Source of the DNA: Brienomyrus brachyistius
Taxonomy: Eukaryota; Chordata; Actinopteri; Osteoglossiformes; Mormyridae
NCBI RefSeq assembly: GCF_023856365.1
Contig: NC_064556.1
Span: 1,130,001 to 1,194,000 of the forward strand
DNA length: 64,000 bases
Direction: 5' to 3'
Part shown: positions 1-26,728 of the stretch, in pieces
How the letters are laid out: the number at the start of each line of letters is the position of its first letter
Numbering within the stretch: the first letter of the stretch is position 1
Notes under the pieces: generated by a model
The model's input: only the letters and a program-made list of their open reading frames with translations
The model's database searches: none
Told to the model about the DNA's origin: nothing
Made by a program: the position numbers and the translations under genes

Positions 1-366
1 CAATCAGGCCATCCATCAGAGCGATGCACTCTGCAATAGGCGGGCAAAGGCAGCAAAGCTATGGACAACTTTAACAACACCTTGTAATGGAGACCGCATC
101 AGCCTAGATCAATTCACAGAAGGCCATTCACCATGCATGATTAACATCATGGACCACAGGGGTACAGACACAGGCCTGTGGGGACAGAGTACATTATTAC
201 TGCGTCTTGTAGCTCGAACAAGTGACAGGTCATCACCTTGCTAATCGACACTGTGGACAGACCACTGACCACAGCCATATTAATCAATCCCCGAGCCAGT
301 GACTTGTAGCCCGAACATGAGACGGGTCGCCATCATGCTGATAGATACTGAGGGCAGGTCACTCAC

Positions 367-12860
<12,494 letters not shown>

Positions 12861-13509
12861 TCGAATTAATGATGACGATGATGATGTGCATTTTTATCAT
12901 TTCATTGTATAAAGCTGCGTTTCGGTTTAGACAAGCGACGCCTCGATTATGTCAACAGCGCGTGAGAGACCGACAGAATAGGATCCCATCGGCATTACAG
13001 GGGTGATTGAGTTCATTTACTTTATAATGTCCTATTAAAGTCATTAGCGTTTGTTTTCAAGCGAGAGACGGCAAACACCTTACCAATGTATAGCCCGTCA
13101 GTGTCATTTCAGTTATACGTTTCATATTAAAAACAGAAAAGAATCTTGATTGAAAACGTGCGTTGCTTTTTTACACACCCTGCGTACGTTCACTTTGGCT
13201 ACATGTAGTCCTATAATACAGTATTTTATGGCTTGAGAATTTCATTTTATGGTAGTGTTTCAAGGTTCTGTTTAACGCTGTCTGTGCGTCATCAACCGGT
13301 AAGTATATGCGTCCCGTTTACAAAATACAGGATGCCGGCGCGTGTATCCCCCCCCCCCGACCCTAAACATGCAGCTACACGTAAAAGGAGATTTCGGAAC
13401 TTCCCATTGCAAAAGTGCGGTGGCTTGTGCTGCTCGTTTAAAGCCGCTTATAAACTGTCATGTTTATACTGTGAACAACAGGTGGCAGTGAAATCTGGAG
13501 CATAATCAT

Positions 13510-13517
<8 letters not shown>

Positions 13518-13578
<61 letters not shown>
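13518..13578. repeat. (TA)n microsatellite
   Basis: About 30 uninterrupted TA units. Confidence 0.98.
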
Positions 13579-13581
<3 letters not shown>

Positions 13582-15899
13582 AATACACCCCCAGCGCCTG
13601 CAGACAGACAGAACTGCTCTGCACGTTATTTCCATTCACTCACCAATCATTAATGCTTAGTTGTTATAAAACTTAAGTCGCTCTCTCTTGATATCGGGGC
13701 TGTTAAATCCTATAAATCCTTAACCACATAACAAGACGTATATTATAGCGAATTACCTAAGCAATTGATGCTTTTCTGTGAGCAGGCATGCATAGACCTG
13801 CGGGGGGGCGTCCCATGTTTCTCTAGATTAAAACTGGCACCTAAGATCCACACCCTTGGTTTGGGCTATAAAGCACATTTGCTTGCAGCGAAGGTAATTT
13901 ACAGTCTTGGTATATTAAGCGACGAGGCATCGACGCCATGGTCTGTAGATTACTGCCAGCATGCGCACCGTGCAACGCGATGGCGTTACACACCGGAACT
14001 CAGATATCAGCAAAACCATGTCAAACGACGGATCGAATTATTTGTTAATCATGGGATACAATATTCCGCATTTCTTTGTAGTACAAGAACTGTATCTATA
14101 TCTTGTCAGGCGGTGAGACTTTTGACTTTCTTTTTGAAAGAAAGTTGTGAGTAGGAACTAAACGATACCCACCTGATTAATTTCTGAGGATCTTACTTCA
14201 GTTCCTGTACAAAACATTTAAAAATATAGGCCCTACTTCTGCATTTTATAAAAGTTTTCCAATTTTTGATTAACTTCCCATTAAATCGTTATTTTATGGT
14301 AAAGAATAGTCTACATAATTTCGAACATACCAGGAATTTTATGACTAACTAACTGCCGGTCGTCACCCACAAGTCAGGGAACAGAATGTCGCAATGCAAA
14401 CTATATTAAATCTTACTTTACTCAACGACTCTGGTCACATGACATTAAGAGGAATTCCTCTGTACAATTAGCTAAGTTAATCTCCCCAGACATTTCCAAC
14501 ATCAACTCATAATTAAAAATAATAAAATGCCGAGTGACTGTTGATGAAGGAGTTTATGCAAACAAAAGAATGTACCAATGATCATTAACTGCGACTGACA
14601 GACCTACAGCATGCAACACTGTCACGGCAGAAGTATGCAACAATGTAACATTCGTTTAGTGGCGGAATTTCCTTATGTGTTTAAACGTTTGCTTTAATAA
14701 CATGAAACAAACCATTGTTCCATTGGAAAAAAAATGCTTCAGCTGGTATCTTCCTTGCAACAAACAATTCCTCTCAGGTCCTCCGAAAACATGGGCTTGG
14801 TTTTGACGACTCAAGTCCCAAACGTACAGCAAGCTGCGCTGGTCTGCTTTCAGAAAAGCCGACCAAATGACCAAACGCAGTTCGGGCGAGAATGCTCTGC
14901 GTCACAGTCACCCCATAAGCCTGTGTGTTTCACAGCTGCTCTTCACTGATCTGGGGACAGTGCTCGTCATTCAGAGCTGCGCTTTTCTCCACGGGTGGCA
15001 TTTGTTGGCTGGTCCTGGGGGGGAATTTGCGTCCTGCTGACACTGTATGTTATCACATGTGCCTGATGCACAGATATCGTTTTCTCTACATAAATGTGCA
15101 AACTTAGGCAGGTGCCTGATACATGGAAATATATATAAATATACCAAGGGGACGCCCCCCCCCTAATCGGCGCTAAGATAAACTAAGGGGAACCCCCCCC
15201 CCCCATTGGTGGCAACATATCAAGATGGATGCCCCCCAAACCCCGCCTACACGTTTCACTCTTTCTGTTCAGTGATTCCATGGTGTTTAAGGCCGTGAAT
15301 AATGACATCAGCCTTCACAGGAATGTGCAGGTAGGTTTGCTTCACTGTGGTACTGCAGTCTGTAGTCATTTATGTTATTCATAATGTTTATACTTTATTA
15401 ATTTCTTCCTGACAGACTATTCTAGCTACAGGTGTTCTGAAGTTTATTTTATCTGGGCTGTAGTGTCCTACGCCCTGGTCTGTCGGCCTACTGTTGTGTA
15501 GTGTAACGGACAAGAAACTTGCAGCTGATGGAAAAACCCATCTGGTCTCTTCTTAGGAAATATGAACATTGTCCTGTAGCCAAGATAAAAGAAACGACAG
15601 TAACTTCACCTTTCTTGGAAAATCATTAGTTCCATCTCATGCTGGAAAGTTGACTTTGCAGAATCACAGGATGTCTGCCTCCGTTGGGCCCTGAAGAGTA
15701 ATGCGGGTGCATTTCAGAGTGAAGCCATCAAAACAGCTTCAAAATGAAGCACTTGGGAAATAATGGCATTTGTTTCTGGCCACGGTGTTTGTGCTCCTAC
15801 ACTTTGGTGACTATTTATTGCTGACCCACTTTGCGGAATGTGGTCTGCATTCTGATCAGAGCACTCAGGATAATTGCAGGAGAGGCCCTCGTGTAGCCG

Positions 15900-16182
15900 G
15901 CATCCGCATCCACATCCACATCCGCATCCACATCTGCATCCAGATCCGCATACACATCCATATCCACATCCAGATCCACATCCGCTTCCAGATCCACATC
16001 CAGATCCACATCCGCATCCACATCCGCATCCAGATCCACATCCGCTTCCAGATCCACATCCAGATCCACATCCGCATCCAGATCCACATCCGCATCCAGA
16101 TCCACATTCGCATCCACATCCAGATCCGCATCCACATCCGCATCCACATCCACATCCGCATCCACATCCGCATCCACACAGG
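15900..16182. repeat. CATCCR hexanucleotide array
   Basis: Repeats of CATCCG, CATCCA and CAGATC in a loose 12-30-bp higher-order pattern. A six-base period keeps several frames open on both strands, giving artefactual His/Ile, Trp/Met, Asp/Val and Cys/Gly proteins. Confidence 0.95.
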
Positions 16183-17227
16183 CCCACATAGCTTACGATA
16201 TTCCCGTCACATTCTCTTCTTATAAACTAATCTTAGAAACAAAAGTGATCATTGTTTGTCATTTCATCAGCCAATACCTTTATTTCTGGGTGGGTTCTGG
16301 GGGCTCGTACCAGAGCTGTGACGTCACTGTGTCTCCGTCCCCCCCCCCACGGAATGGGCTCATGGGGCCCGACATTACGTTGGAATGTGACTCAACTCTG
16401 CACCAACCACGCCGCTCAGTCACTCCGGGGGCCTGGAGACTCCCACGGAGGCTGAGGAGAGCCGCCCGCTCTGTCTCCGAGCGCGATCCTGGCGATGGAT
16501 TCCCTGGCGATGGGTGTCCGTGGCGATGGGTGTCCGTGGTGACGTATTTAGGTCAGAAATGCTGACGGGTGACATTTACATACCGCGGAGGAGCAGGAGT
16601 GACAAGCAAGCGTCGTTTCAGATTAGAGAGACAGGCAGAACCCCCAGCTGCCGTGCTCTGCCTTAACTGTAAGACTGAAACACTTTGTGGTGTGTTAAGG
16701 GAACCTAACCTGCCACTGCACAGTGCTGCAAACTGCACGTCTGTGAGGCTGGAATTGAAATCATTTGTGCCTGTCCCTGTCGCGCTTTACCACACAGAAG
16801 AGGGAAGTGGGCACAATTGCAGAAGTCGCAGAGCGATGCGGAAATGCAGACCCTACCAAACGGCAGTGGTGGTTGTCATGGAGAAAATAAATATTACAAT
16901 GGGATTCTGGGGCTTTCTGGGCACATATGGGACAATGATGTATGGACTGATGGGTGCTGCCGCTGCGCGAAGTGTGGAGCCCGTCTCGCTACTCCCTCCA
17001 CCTGGTGGCCTCCGCGACCGCATGCTCCTCAGATCTCTGCGTCACAGCCTGCTCCAGATCCACCAACGTCCACCTTCCCCCCAGGATGGATGCACTGCGA
17101 AGGAGCTGTAGGAGCGGATGGAACATAAATGCTCCTTCGTTGGGAGCCGTTGCTCTAGTAACGGCGTATGTACTTGGGTGGGTGAAAGGAGGGAGACACA
17201 GATTTGGAGGGAGACGCAACTGCATAG

Positions 17228-18735
17228 ATCAGCAGTGCCTGAGGCACTGGCATGTGGCTGCTTATACAGGCACTGGCACATGGCCGCTGATACAGACATT
17301 GGAACACAACCGCTCATACAGGCACTGGCATGTGGCCGCTGATACAGACACTGGAATACAACCGCTCATACAGGCACTGGCACGTGGGCGCTGATACCGA
17401 CACTGGAACACAGCCGCTCATACAGGCACTGGCACGTGGCCGCTGATACAGGCACTGGAACACAGCCGCTCATACAGGCACTGACACGTGGCCGCTGATA
17501 CAGACACTGGAACACAACCGCTCATACAGGCACTGGCACGTGGGCCCTGATACAGGCACTGGAACGCAGCCGCTCATACAGGAACTGGCACGTGGCCGCT
17601 GATACAGGCACTGGAACACAGCCGCTCATACAGGCACTGGCATGTGGCCGCTGATACAGGCACTGGAACATGGCCACTCATACAGACACTGGAGCACAGC
17701 CGATCATACAGGCACTGGCACATGGCCGGCCGCTCATACAGGTACTGGCATGTGGCTGCTGATACAGACACTGGAATGCAGCCATTCATACAGGCACTGG
17801 TACATGGTCAGCCGCTCATACAGGCACTGGCACGTGGCTGCTTATTCAGGCACTGACACGTGGCCGCTGATACCGACACTGGAACACAACCGCTCATACA
17901 GGCACTGGCACGTGGGCGCTGATACAAGCACTGGAACACAACTGCTCATACAGGCACTGGCACGTGGGCCCTGATACAGGCACTGGAACACAGCCGCTCA
18001 TACAGGCACTGGCACGTGGCCGCTGATACAGGCACTGGAACACAGCCGCTCATACAGGCACTGGCACGTGGCCGCTGATACAGGCACTGGAACACAGCCG
18101 CTCATACAGGCACTGGCACGTGGCCGCTGATACAGGCACTGGAACACAGCCGCTCATACAGGCACTGGCACATGGCCACTCATATAGACACTGGAGCACA
18201 GCCGATCATACAGGCACTGGCACGTGGCCGGCAGCTCATACTGGCACTGGCACGTGGCTGCTGATACAGACACTGCAACACTGCCACTCATACAGGCACT
18301 GGCACATAGCTGCTGTTACAGACACTGGAGCACAGCCGCTCATACAGGCACTGGCACGTGGCTGCTGATACAGGCACTGGCACATGGCCGCCGCTACAGA
18401 CACTGGAGCATAGCCGCTCATACTGGCACTGGCATGTGGCTGCTGATACAGACACTGGAACGCAGCCATTCATACAGGCACTGGTACATGGTCAGCCACT
18501 CATACAGGCACTGGTACATGGTCAGCCACTCATACTGGCACTGGCACATGGCCGCTGATACAGACACTGGAGCACAGCTGCTCATACAGGCACTGGTACA
18601 TGGTCAGCCACTCATACAGGCACTGGCACGTGGCCGGCCGCTCATACTGGCACTGGCACATGGCCGCTGATACAGACACTGGAGCACAGCTGCTCATACA
18701 GGCACTAGCACGTGGCCGCTGATACAGGCAAGGCT
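17228..18735. repeat. 52-bp minisatellite, about 28 copies
   Basis: A dimeric unit built of CATACAGGCACTGGCACGTG and GCCGCTGATACAGGCACTGG with a link AACACAGCCGCT. Copies diverge by point changes (CATGTGG, GTACATGGTCAG). Open frames here are repeat-derived. Confidence 0.95.
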
Positions 18736-20889
18736 GTCTCGTACGGACGCCGGTGTGAGGTGGCCAGTTGTACGGATGTCAGTGAGCAGCCACTTATACA
18801 AACACTCAGGGCTCCTCTCCCACCCTCCATGAACACCATAAGCTGGAGGGTGGACTTGAAATGAATGGGGGTGGGTTTGAAACCCAAATTAACATACACA
18901 CAGGCACACAGACAGACAGACACACACACAGACACAATTCAATACTTTTCATATTTACGAAGCACGCTTATTAAATCAGATTTAATAAATAGAATCTTTT
19001 CACACTTCCCCCACAATACCTGTTTTTCAGGTGTTACTGTGCTGAAAGAAAAAAAAAAAAACTAAAAGACCGAATCTCGGTGCACACAGTCACACTTGTG
19101 CACACACACGTTTGCCTTACCTTAACTCCAGGATTCCTCGTATGACTCTGTGAGCCCACCAATCATCATCTTCAGCGTCCTCCTCGGCTCGGGAGGAGGT
19201 CTCTCCAGACCACCTGGAACTGAGGAGGCGCCTTCGGGGCCCAGACCAGCGAAAGCGGCGCCCAGATGTGCAGATTCAGACGAACTGACAGAGGAGGCCT
19301 TGTCTTCTGCTGCAAAAGACACCACAACGCTGCCAATATTCAGGCCTTCCTTCACTCTGCCAGAAGACAAGCCAAGGTTTCCTCATTACTGCATCCATTG
19401 TTAGACATAATAGAGTTGAAAGCTTACCCATAAATGACTAAACCCAGCTATATTATCCCAGACGGGCAAAACAGGTTTGGATGCAAGGTTAGAGACATTA
19501 AGTACATCAACTTGGGCACTCCAGAGACATGAATGGGAATTTAATGTGTTCAACACATTGCTCATTTTTTGCATATAGACTCCCATTAAAAGCTGGACTG
19601 CAGAGACCCTGAGACTTTGTGTGAATGAGATGCACCTGCCATGGACGTCCCGTCACTCTGAGGCGTTGCAACAGCCTTAACAGCCTTTTTATGACGCCAT
19701 CTAATGTGGTCTTATTGAAAAATGACAAATTTCCAGGTTACAATGCAATCATAAACACAGGACAGTATCTATAAAAACATTATAAACCACGAAGGCATAA
19801 AAGTGAAAGATGATGTGAACCCTCATTCTCCTAGATCATAGCCATGTATCTCTCTGCAAACACCTCACTGTAAGTTTCAGGGTGAAATTCCTTTTTTTAA
19901 CCCCGAGAGACCCAGACCAAAACCACATCAGATTCTGCTAGAATAACTAGCTATTTTGACTAAATTTGCCCCAACTCAGTCGACGTCCACTTTCTCGCCC
20001 ACGGTGGATGCATTTTCATCTTGGAGCTTCTCTTTGTGCTGTGTTGGTCCTGCCATAAACCAGTCTGCAAAGAACATCCCAGTAACCCCATCATTCCCAG
20101 CCCCCCCTCCCCCTCCCCCCAGTCACATGATTCTACTTCCTGCCTCACCCACAGGACTTCTCACAGACCACCCCAGACGCTGGCAGCATCTGTCGTCCTG
20201 CTTCGGAAGGAGAAAATCAGCAGAATCATCAGTTAAACTGATGATGTGTCCGTCTTGTACGGTAACGTCGGCTATCATAGTCGTCAGCGTGAAGCATCCA
20301 CACCAGCGACACCCACACGACTTCCAAGCCAAAGAAAGCCAGGCGGCCAGCCTCTAGAGGATCAAGTATTTCTTCAGAGGATGTTCTTCTTGGCCGAGTT
20401 CTTGACTGCTTGCATGTCAGCAGCCACCAAATCCTTAGTCTATGTTATGTTCCTGTAGTATCCGCACCTTCTTCGGATGACATTATATCAGTCAAACCAA
20501 AACAAAACATTCCACTAATATGTTCTGCATATATACTCAACCACAGGTACTATCTGGTGCTAAGCATCTCCTCATTTAATACTGCTGGAAGGTATTTGGT
20601 CGCATCAGTATGTACTAAGTAACTGATAGTTACTCTATGTGTAGCTGAATGGTGAAAAAATTATGACCTGAAGCAAAAAAAAAAAAACATTTAGCCAGCT
20701 GTTTATTCAAGTTAAAATCATGTTAAATCCCCTTTCTGGCACCTCACCACATGTCCCAATCAACCCCCACCGCCGGACCTTGGCCCAATCTGATCCCAGT
20801 ACTCAACCTTTCTGATTGCTCTCAGCAATGACCTCCCCCTTAATGAAATTATATATTCACATAGAAGCCCTTTCAATCATAGTGAGCAT

Positions 20890-21095
20890 CTCAGTCAGTT
20901 AAGGATTTGTATGAATATCCAGAAGGTTGTGGGGTCTAATCCCGAAGAATTGTCACCTCACTTCTTGGCCCTTGGGATAAGGCCCTTAACCTCAGCTGCT
21001 TGTTAGCTGCTGAATGACTTCAAACTTTCACCCCTAAACTCGCTCTCACTGACATATTCATGCATGTATCTGGGAAAGTGAGATGGGATGTGTGG
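20890..21095 (+). mobile_element. SINE-like repeat
   Basis: Has AGAAGGTTGTGGGGTCTAAT (degenerate B box) then GGCCCTTAACCTCAGCTGCT, the same module as in the copy at 29030. Borders are approximate. Confidence 0.4.
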
Positions 21096-21399
21096 AAAAA
21101 CCTTGCGGTTTTTATTATTTTTGTTTTTACTTTATCTAACGCTGTTTTGATGAACGAAGATGCTGCTGAAGTTTTATGAAAGGAAAATGAATGGGCCTGT
21201 ATGTCAGAAGGTTAATCTGTGTTTTCTGCAGGGTTTTCGGACCCTGTCATCTCGCGCCGTATCTCTGCTCAGCGTGCTCCTGCACATGGGCGGCACTGGC
21301 ACTGGGACGAGATCCCATCCCATACTGAAAATACTTCACATAAATCACAGGCACTAAAATCCACTGTAAACAATATGAGGGGAAATAAAGGGCAGATTG

Positions 21400-21705
21400 T
21401 ATATTACGCTTTCAGAAGCAGCATTGGGCGGCTGAACAGGCTAAGTTTCTATGCCTGTGATCAGATGGTTGCGGGTTCGAGACTCAGCAGAGCAGCCACA
21501 TGCCTGTGGGCCTTTGAGTAACGCCCCTAACCCTGGCGTAGCTATTTTGATGAGCTGGCTGGAGTGACATTTTGAATTTGAGTTCGCACACACGTTTGTA
21601 TGTACATAACGGTTTTATTACCTTGTAATTAGTTTGTAGTGTTTGCAAAATACCCCAATGCTTTTGATGTTGCTGATTTTAGATTTATAATGGAATAATA
21701 TAGTC
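21400..21705 (+). mobile_element. tRNA-derived SINE with a 3' tail shared with the copy near 62660
   Basis: Contains GATGGTTGCGGGTTCGAGAC, a good Pol III B box, then GCCCCTAACCCTGGCG. The 3' part (21545-21705, ending GATTTATAATGGAATAATAT) matches 62660-62830, which ends GGTTTATAATGGAATAATAT. Two independent copies indicate a real dispersed family. Confidence 0.55.
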
Positions 21706-21714
21706 TGAGAGGAT

Positions 21715-22010
21715 CGCAGTACTCATTACTCGATGGTTAATGCACATGCAGATGTTGCCCCCTAGAGGCCAATCTGAGATGAGCACAATATTCATTACTT
21801 GATGGTTAATGCACTCACAGACGCTGCCCCCCCAGAGGCCAGTCTGAGAAGAGCACAGAACTCATTACTGGATGGTTAATGCACAGGCAGATACTGCCAC
21901 CCAGAGGCCAGTCTGAGAAGAGCACAGTACTCATTACTGGATGGTTAATGCACAGGCAGATACTGCCCCCCAGAGGCCAGTCTGAGAGGAGCACAGTACT
22001 CATTACTCAA
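21715..22010. repeat. 69-bp tandem repeat, about 4 copies
   Basis: CATTACTCGATGGTTAATGC-type blocks recur at about 21724, 21793, 21863, 21932 and 22001. Confidence 0.9.
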
Positions 22011-23258
22011 TCTCTTAAATACTGTAATGACTCACATAAACCAAGGAGGCAGCAGGACAGCAGGATGTCACTGGGGTGCTGCTGTTGATCTCAGCCCCAG
22101 CCCTGTAGAGCGGCTCACTCATATCACGCAGGCTATTTTTGTTTCACCCAGACTCCCACTTGTCGGCTAAGTAAACAGCTCAGTGTAGGAGGCCAAGAGA
22201 GGGAAGTTTTGTGTTCTTTCCCAGCTATAATCGTCATATGGACAAGTGAGAAACAGCCTTGCTTGATTAGCATTCAGTAACAGGCCAGCATAAGATTCGT
22301 CAAGATGTGGAAGGACTTAGCATGAACGCAGAGTGTCTGCTGACAATACTGCAGGACTAAAGTTAGCTCCGCTTACGGACGGGTAGGTGTGAGGCCACGA
22401 TCGTCAGGTTAGGGAAGAGGGAGGGGGCTCACATCGCTGAAAGATGATTGGCCAGGGAGTGAATATTTGTGGGAGATTGCAGAGATAGCAGATCTCAGCC
22501 CTTCTGAAATGAATACGTTATACACTATGGACACCCCCACATTCACTGACCTGACACACTGGAGTTTTTTCACTCCTCACTCACTTTCCACCATTCCAGC
22601 CTTTTTCGATTAGCCTGCGAAATCCCCAGTCAGTTCGCTTGATCTCCACGTGCTGCGGACAGCTGACAGAGTAATAAACCGGAAGACAGCAGAGTGCAGC
22701 TGCAGTGATATGGAATAAGGTTCCGCAGAGCGCGGTTTCACTGCAGGAGGTCTGTCTGGCTGCCAGCATGGTGCGCGTAATCATCTACAAAGCTACTAAT
22801 TAGAAAGTGTAATCAGCCAATCCAAATTAAGCCAGCCACACTTGAATTTAAGTCAAGCCGACAGCTATGACATCACGCCAGATCAGGACAGTCTTATACC
22901 ACACAAAGTCAATTTGCTCTCATCAAATTAGACCATACGATTTAATTTAAGTAATGGAGCAGCCATCCGCATTTATATATAGTTCAAAACCAAAAATAAC
23001 TTCCCATATAACTGCCATAATCCAGTTATTCTCTCTTAAGAGATCTTTAAAGTTCTGATTTGATACGGTTGTGCTATAAATGTACATCATAACCCGGATT
23101 TGTTAGCAAACACATGAAGAATTGCACTTAGGAAGTTGCTCGTGTGAAAACTGAATTGTACATCATAACATTAAAGATAATGGCACAAGATCCAGTTCAT
23201 ATGTAGAACTAATTTATTCATGTGCATGATAATCATATTATTCACCACAATGACTGCT

Positions 23259-23545
23259 GATACATTGCATGACAGCTCACACAATGGCCAGCATCCAGGA
23301 TTTATTCCCAGTTCACTAATGATGATATGGGATACATTGTATGACAGCTCACACAATGGCCAGCATCCAGGATTTATTCCCAGTTCAATAATGATGAAAT
23401 GAGATACATTGTGTCACAGCTCACACAATGGCCAGCATCCAGGATTTATTCCCAATTCACTAATGATGGCATGAGATACATTGTATCACAACTCACACAA
23501 TGGCCAGCATCCAGGATTTATTCCCTGCTCACTAATTATGAAATG
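23259..23545. repeat. 72-bp tandem repeat, 4 copies
   Basis: GATACATTG recurs at about 23259, 23331, 23403 and 23474, followed each time by ACACAATGGCCAGCATCCAG. Confidence 0.9.
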
Positions 23546-23864
23546 AATGCAAATTGTACTGCAATATTTAAACGGGGCTTTGCGATGCGCCAAGCATCCA
23601 GTGCTTAATATTTAAGTTTAGTTACTAGTGTTTTTTTTTTTTTTTTGCTGACTGAGCTAAATGCAGTTAAATAAATTCTAAGCACTGTTGTTGCTTCATA
23701 ATTGACTTCCCTGGACACATTTTCTTTGTACGTGGAATGACGCAGGAAATGAGTCCCGCTACCGGAGTGTAGTCAGCGTAAGTCAGGATGACGGGAATGA
23801 CTCTCAGTCCTTTCATGAACAACAGGACAGTGTACAAGACATTTTTCGGGGCAGGTGGTCAAAG

Positions 23865-24171
23865 CAGGGACGGATTATGGGTTGTGTGGGCCCTTGGACA
23901 AAACGTTCGCGAGGGCCCCCCACCCCACCAGCACCACCACCATCATAACCACCACAATTCAAGGGCCCTTGACAGCCAAACACCCTCCCTATAGGGTCAG
24001 GGGCCCTTGTAGGCAGAGGATCAAAGAATGTAGGTCCTCTAAAATAGACAAACAAAAATACATTGTTGATAAGCGTTGCAAATTGTTTTGGGCTAGGGGC
24101 CCCACGGGCCCCCTGCACCTCAAGGGCCCCTGGGCAGCGGCCCCGCTGGCCCGGTCCGTAATCCGTCCCTG
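23865..24171. mobile_element. hAT-type MITE, 307 bp, with perfect 8-bp target duplication
   Basis: The termini are CAGGGACGGATTATGG and CCGTAATCCGTCCCTG, inverted repeats with one mismatch. They are flanked by GGTCAAAG at 23857-23864 and 24172-24179. The 8-bp duplication and CAGGG ends point to hAT. The interior is GGGCCC-rich with a CACCAC run and has no transposase frame. Confidence 0.85.
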
Positions 24172-26095
24172 GGTCAAAGGTGCAAAGGCATTTTAAAATA
24201 GGTTCAGCCCCCCCTGTGTAGGCTTACTTGTTCCTCGAAGTCTGTGCGCCGCACTGACAAGCAGTATCTTACCAATGTAACTTCACGTCATGGTTTCCCA
24301 CTTCTATTACACTTTTGTACAGCCTTGTGGCTGTATATAGCAGTGCTGCGTATTCATTCGCCGTCTTCACACAAATACCGGGCTTTTGGCGTCCTTAAAC
24401 ATTTGTCACCATCCCACAAACTGTGAATATGTTTACTGAAGGGGGGGGGGTCACATTCTATGGACAATTTAGAAATGACAGGTCACATAACTGCACCGTG
24501 AGAGAAAAGCACAACACTACACACCAGAGCCTTGGTGACATACAGGACATGACATACTGTATAAATAAATGTGCGCTGCTATCCAGTGAAGTTGCGAAAT
24601 GCAGTGGCTCATTCCGGCCGCTAGGTGGGAGCATCGCCTCACAGTAAGACGGTGAATTGGAGCGATCTGTGCTCAAACTTCTGTAATAATGATGGCAGGG
24701 ATCGTAAAAGCGCAGATGCTTTGCAGAAACGGGAGATCAAACACGGTTTCTCAGCTGTGTCGTTCTCAAACGTACGAAGGCATTATTTCCGCTACAGGAA
24801 ATGTATAAGAAAGTATCCGCAGTTCTGTTCCTAAACATGATTAATTATCCAGTTTGTAAACTGGTTGCTATTTAGAAGTCTACGATAAATTTCAGCTATG
24901 AAATCTCCGCAAGCCTTTGTGAAAATCAGTGTGCAGGTAGTCGGCGGAGACTTGGGGCAGGACTGTATCCAATGTCAGGCTCGTCGCAGTAGTGGGTGGG
25001 ACTAGAGACGCCTTACTAATAACGTGTCTATCGACTGTACTTTGTGTGGATAGCGGTGGAAACACCCTTAAATAAAAGCTTAGCCCTAACAAAACACGGG
25101 AGGCATAGCGTAAGGTAAATATTTTTCATTATTTTTACAAGATCTGGCAAAGTTTGCATCGTTTTTCAGAGCCTGTATATTTAGCCGTTTTATCCAGCAC
25201 CATATATACACCGCACTGAAGTTTATCCTGCCAAATGACACAGCTTCGTTATTTCTGCATACAGCGGTCATGTCGGCCGCATCTGCGATTTGTGATCACG
25301 CTTTTAGCCTCTTGGCGTTTTCGGTGTTGAGCGCCGTTGTGTATATACGGCCCACTTCGTCGCTTTATTTCGAAATGACAAAATTGCAAATGGTAAATAT
25401 TTACGCTGCTTGAAAACCCTGAGTTTTATATAGGCTATATAAAACGTTCCCAGTAATTAATCCCTGCACAAAGCCTACGGGGAAAACGCGAATCACCGCT
25501 TAAATGGATGGCGGATTTTAGTGAATGTTGCTCTGTTATGGAAGTCTCCGGGACACTTAAAATTACGGGGTTATTTCACCTAATAGAAACGCATCGGATC
25601 TTTAACCAGAAAAAAGTTTATGAGATTATACTTAATTTAGAATTGATAAATCAGTAGCCAACTTTTTATTAATTTTGTTAATAAGGGGGAATTGCAGTTT
25701 AAATCCTTTAGTCAAATCCAGATTTTAAATGTAGTTTTCAAGGGAAACTGTTTTAATTTAATAAGGAATACGTTATAAGGGTTGACATCGTGGATAAGAT
25801 GCGAATGTGTTTGGAATTTAACAAAGAGAGGATAAATGACCGTGAATATTTCTTTATTCATGAGAAATTACGTTTTAAAAAAATCGATTTAATCGTCCAG
25901 GCCTATATGTGCGGTAGTTTGTCTAATACTGATTTTCAGCTGAATGTAAGTGTTTTTCTGTGCTGATTAAAATGGGTTGAAAGTCGAATAAGACTGGAGT
26001 TTAATTCGTGCTCACGAAGCCTCCTTCCGCTACTGAAACTAGGGAGTGCTGACCGTTTGTGGAAAGTAATACATGTAATAGGCATACCGAAAGAG

Positions 26096-26126
<31 letters not shown>

Positions 26127-26728
26127 AGAGGGTGTGTCCGATGACTGGCGTCCCATCTAGAGTCCCTCTTCCCCAGCGCTGTGCTGCCAGGGATAAACCC
26201 GTTACTTTGGCTAAATGGTATTTTAAAACCGTAATGGTAACGGTATTTCTTTTGATTTCAGAACCAATATTTATAGCTCTCGTTTAGTTGTAATTATTAT
26301 TTTATTCTCGTATCTTATTTCAGTCTGTGGAAGTGTTTCCATTAACGATAATAGCCCTGCCTTGCATATTGTAAGTATATATGCATGGTTAGTTTTGGTA
26401 AAATTCTTATTCTTTCTTGTCTAGTCCGCATTTCATAAACGTGACTTTTAAGAGTGGCTTTGCTCTACAGCGCCACCCCAGGCCTGGTGTGAAAGTGCGT
26501 CGTCGCCTGGCACGTTGATCCTAAAAGTAACAACCGCTGCATGGCCGCTTTCGTGTGAAGTAAAAATCAGCCATAAGAAATTGCTATACAAAAAAACTTA
26601 ACTCTGATTGGCTCTTTCACTTGTCATCAACTGCAGGCACCCCGGTCCAGTGGGCACAGCTTAGCTCTGGACTGATACATTCCTGGACACGTCCCTTCCG
26701 ATTGGCCAACGCGCTAGCAAAGGGAAGC

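Larger units (their letters stand above)
12861..26728. other. pacs1-capn1 intergenic region, no confirmed gene
   Basis: About 14 kb between divergent gene starts. It holds a (TA)n run (13518-13578), a CATCCR array (15900-16182), a 52-bp array (17228-18735), a 69-bp array, a 72-bp array, SINE-like repeats and one hAT MITE. Open frames here are mostly inside repeats. One weak exon-like segment near 19124-19330 is discussed as a finding. 24200-26600 is mostly unique AT-rich DNA and may hold a capn1 leader exon, which I cannot define. Confidence 0.6.

Noticed and set aside
15714..16225. Overlapping open frames in four or more frames (Cys/Gly, His/Ile, Trp/Met, His/Pro repeats)
   Set aside because: Artefacts of the CATCCR hexanucleotide array.
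17118..18670. Several frames of 60-148 codons on both strands
   Set aside because: All derive from the 52-bp minisatellite.
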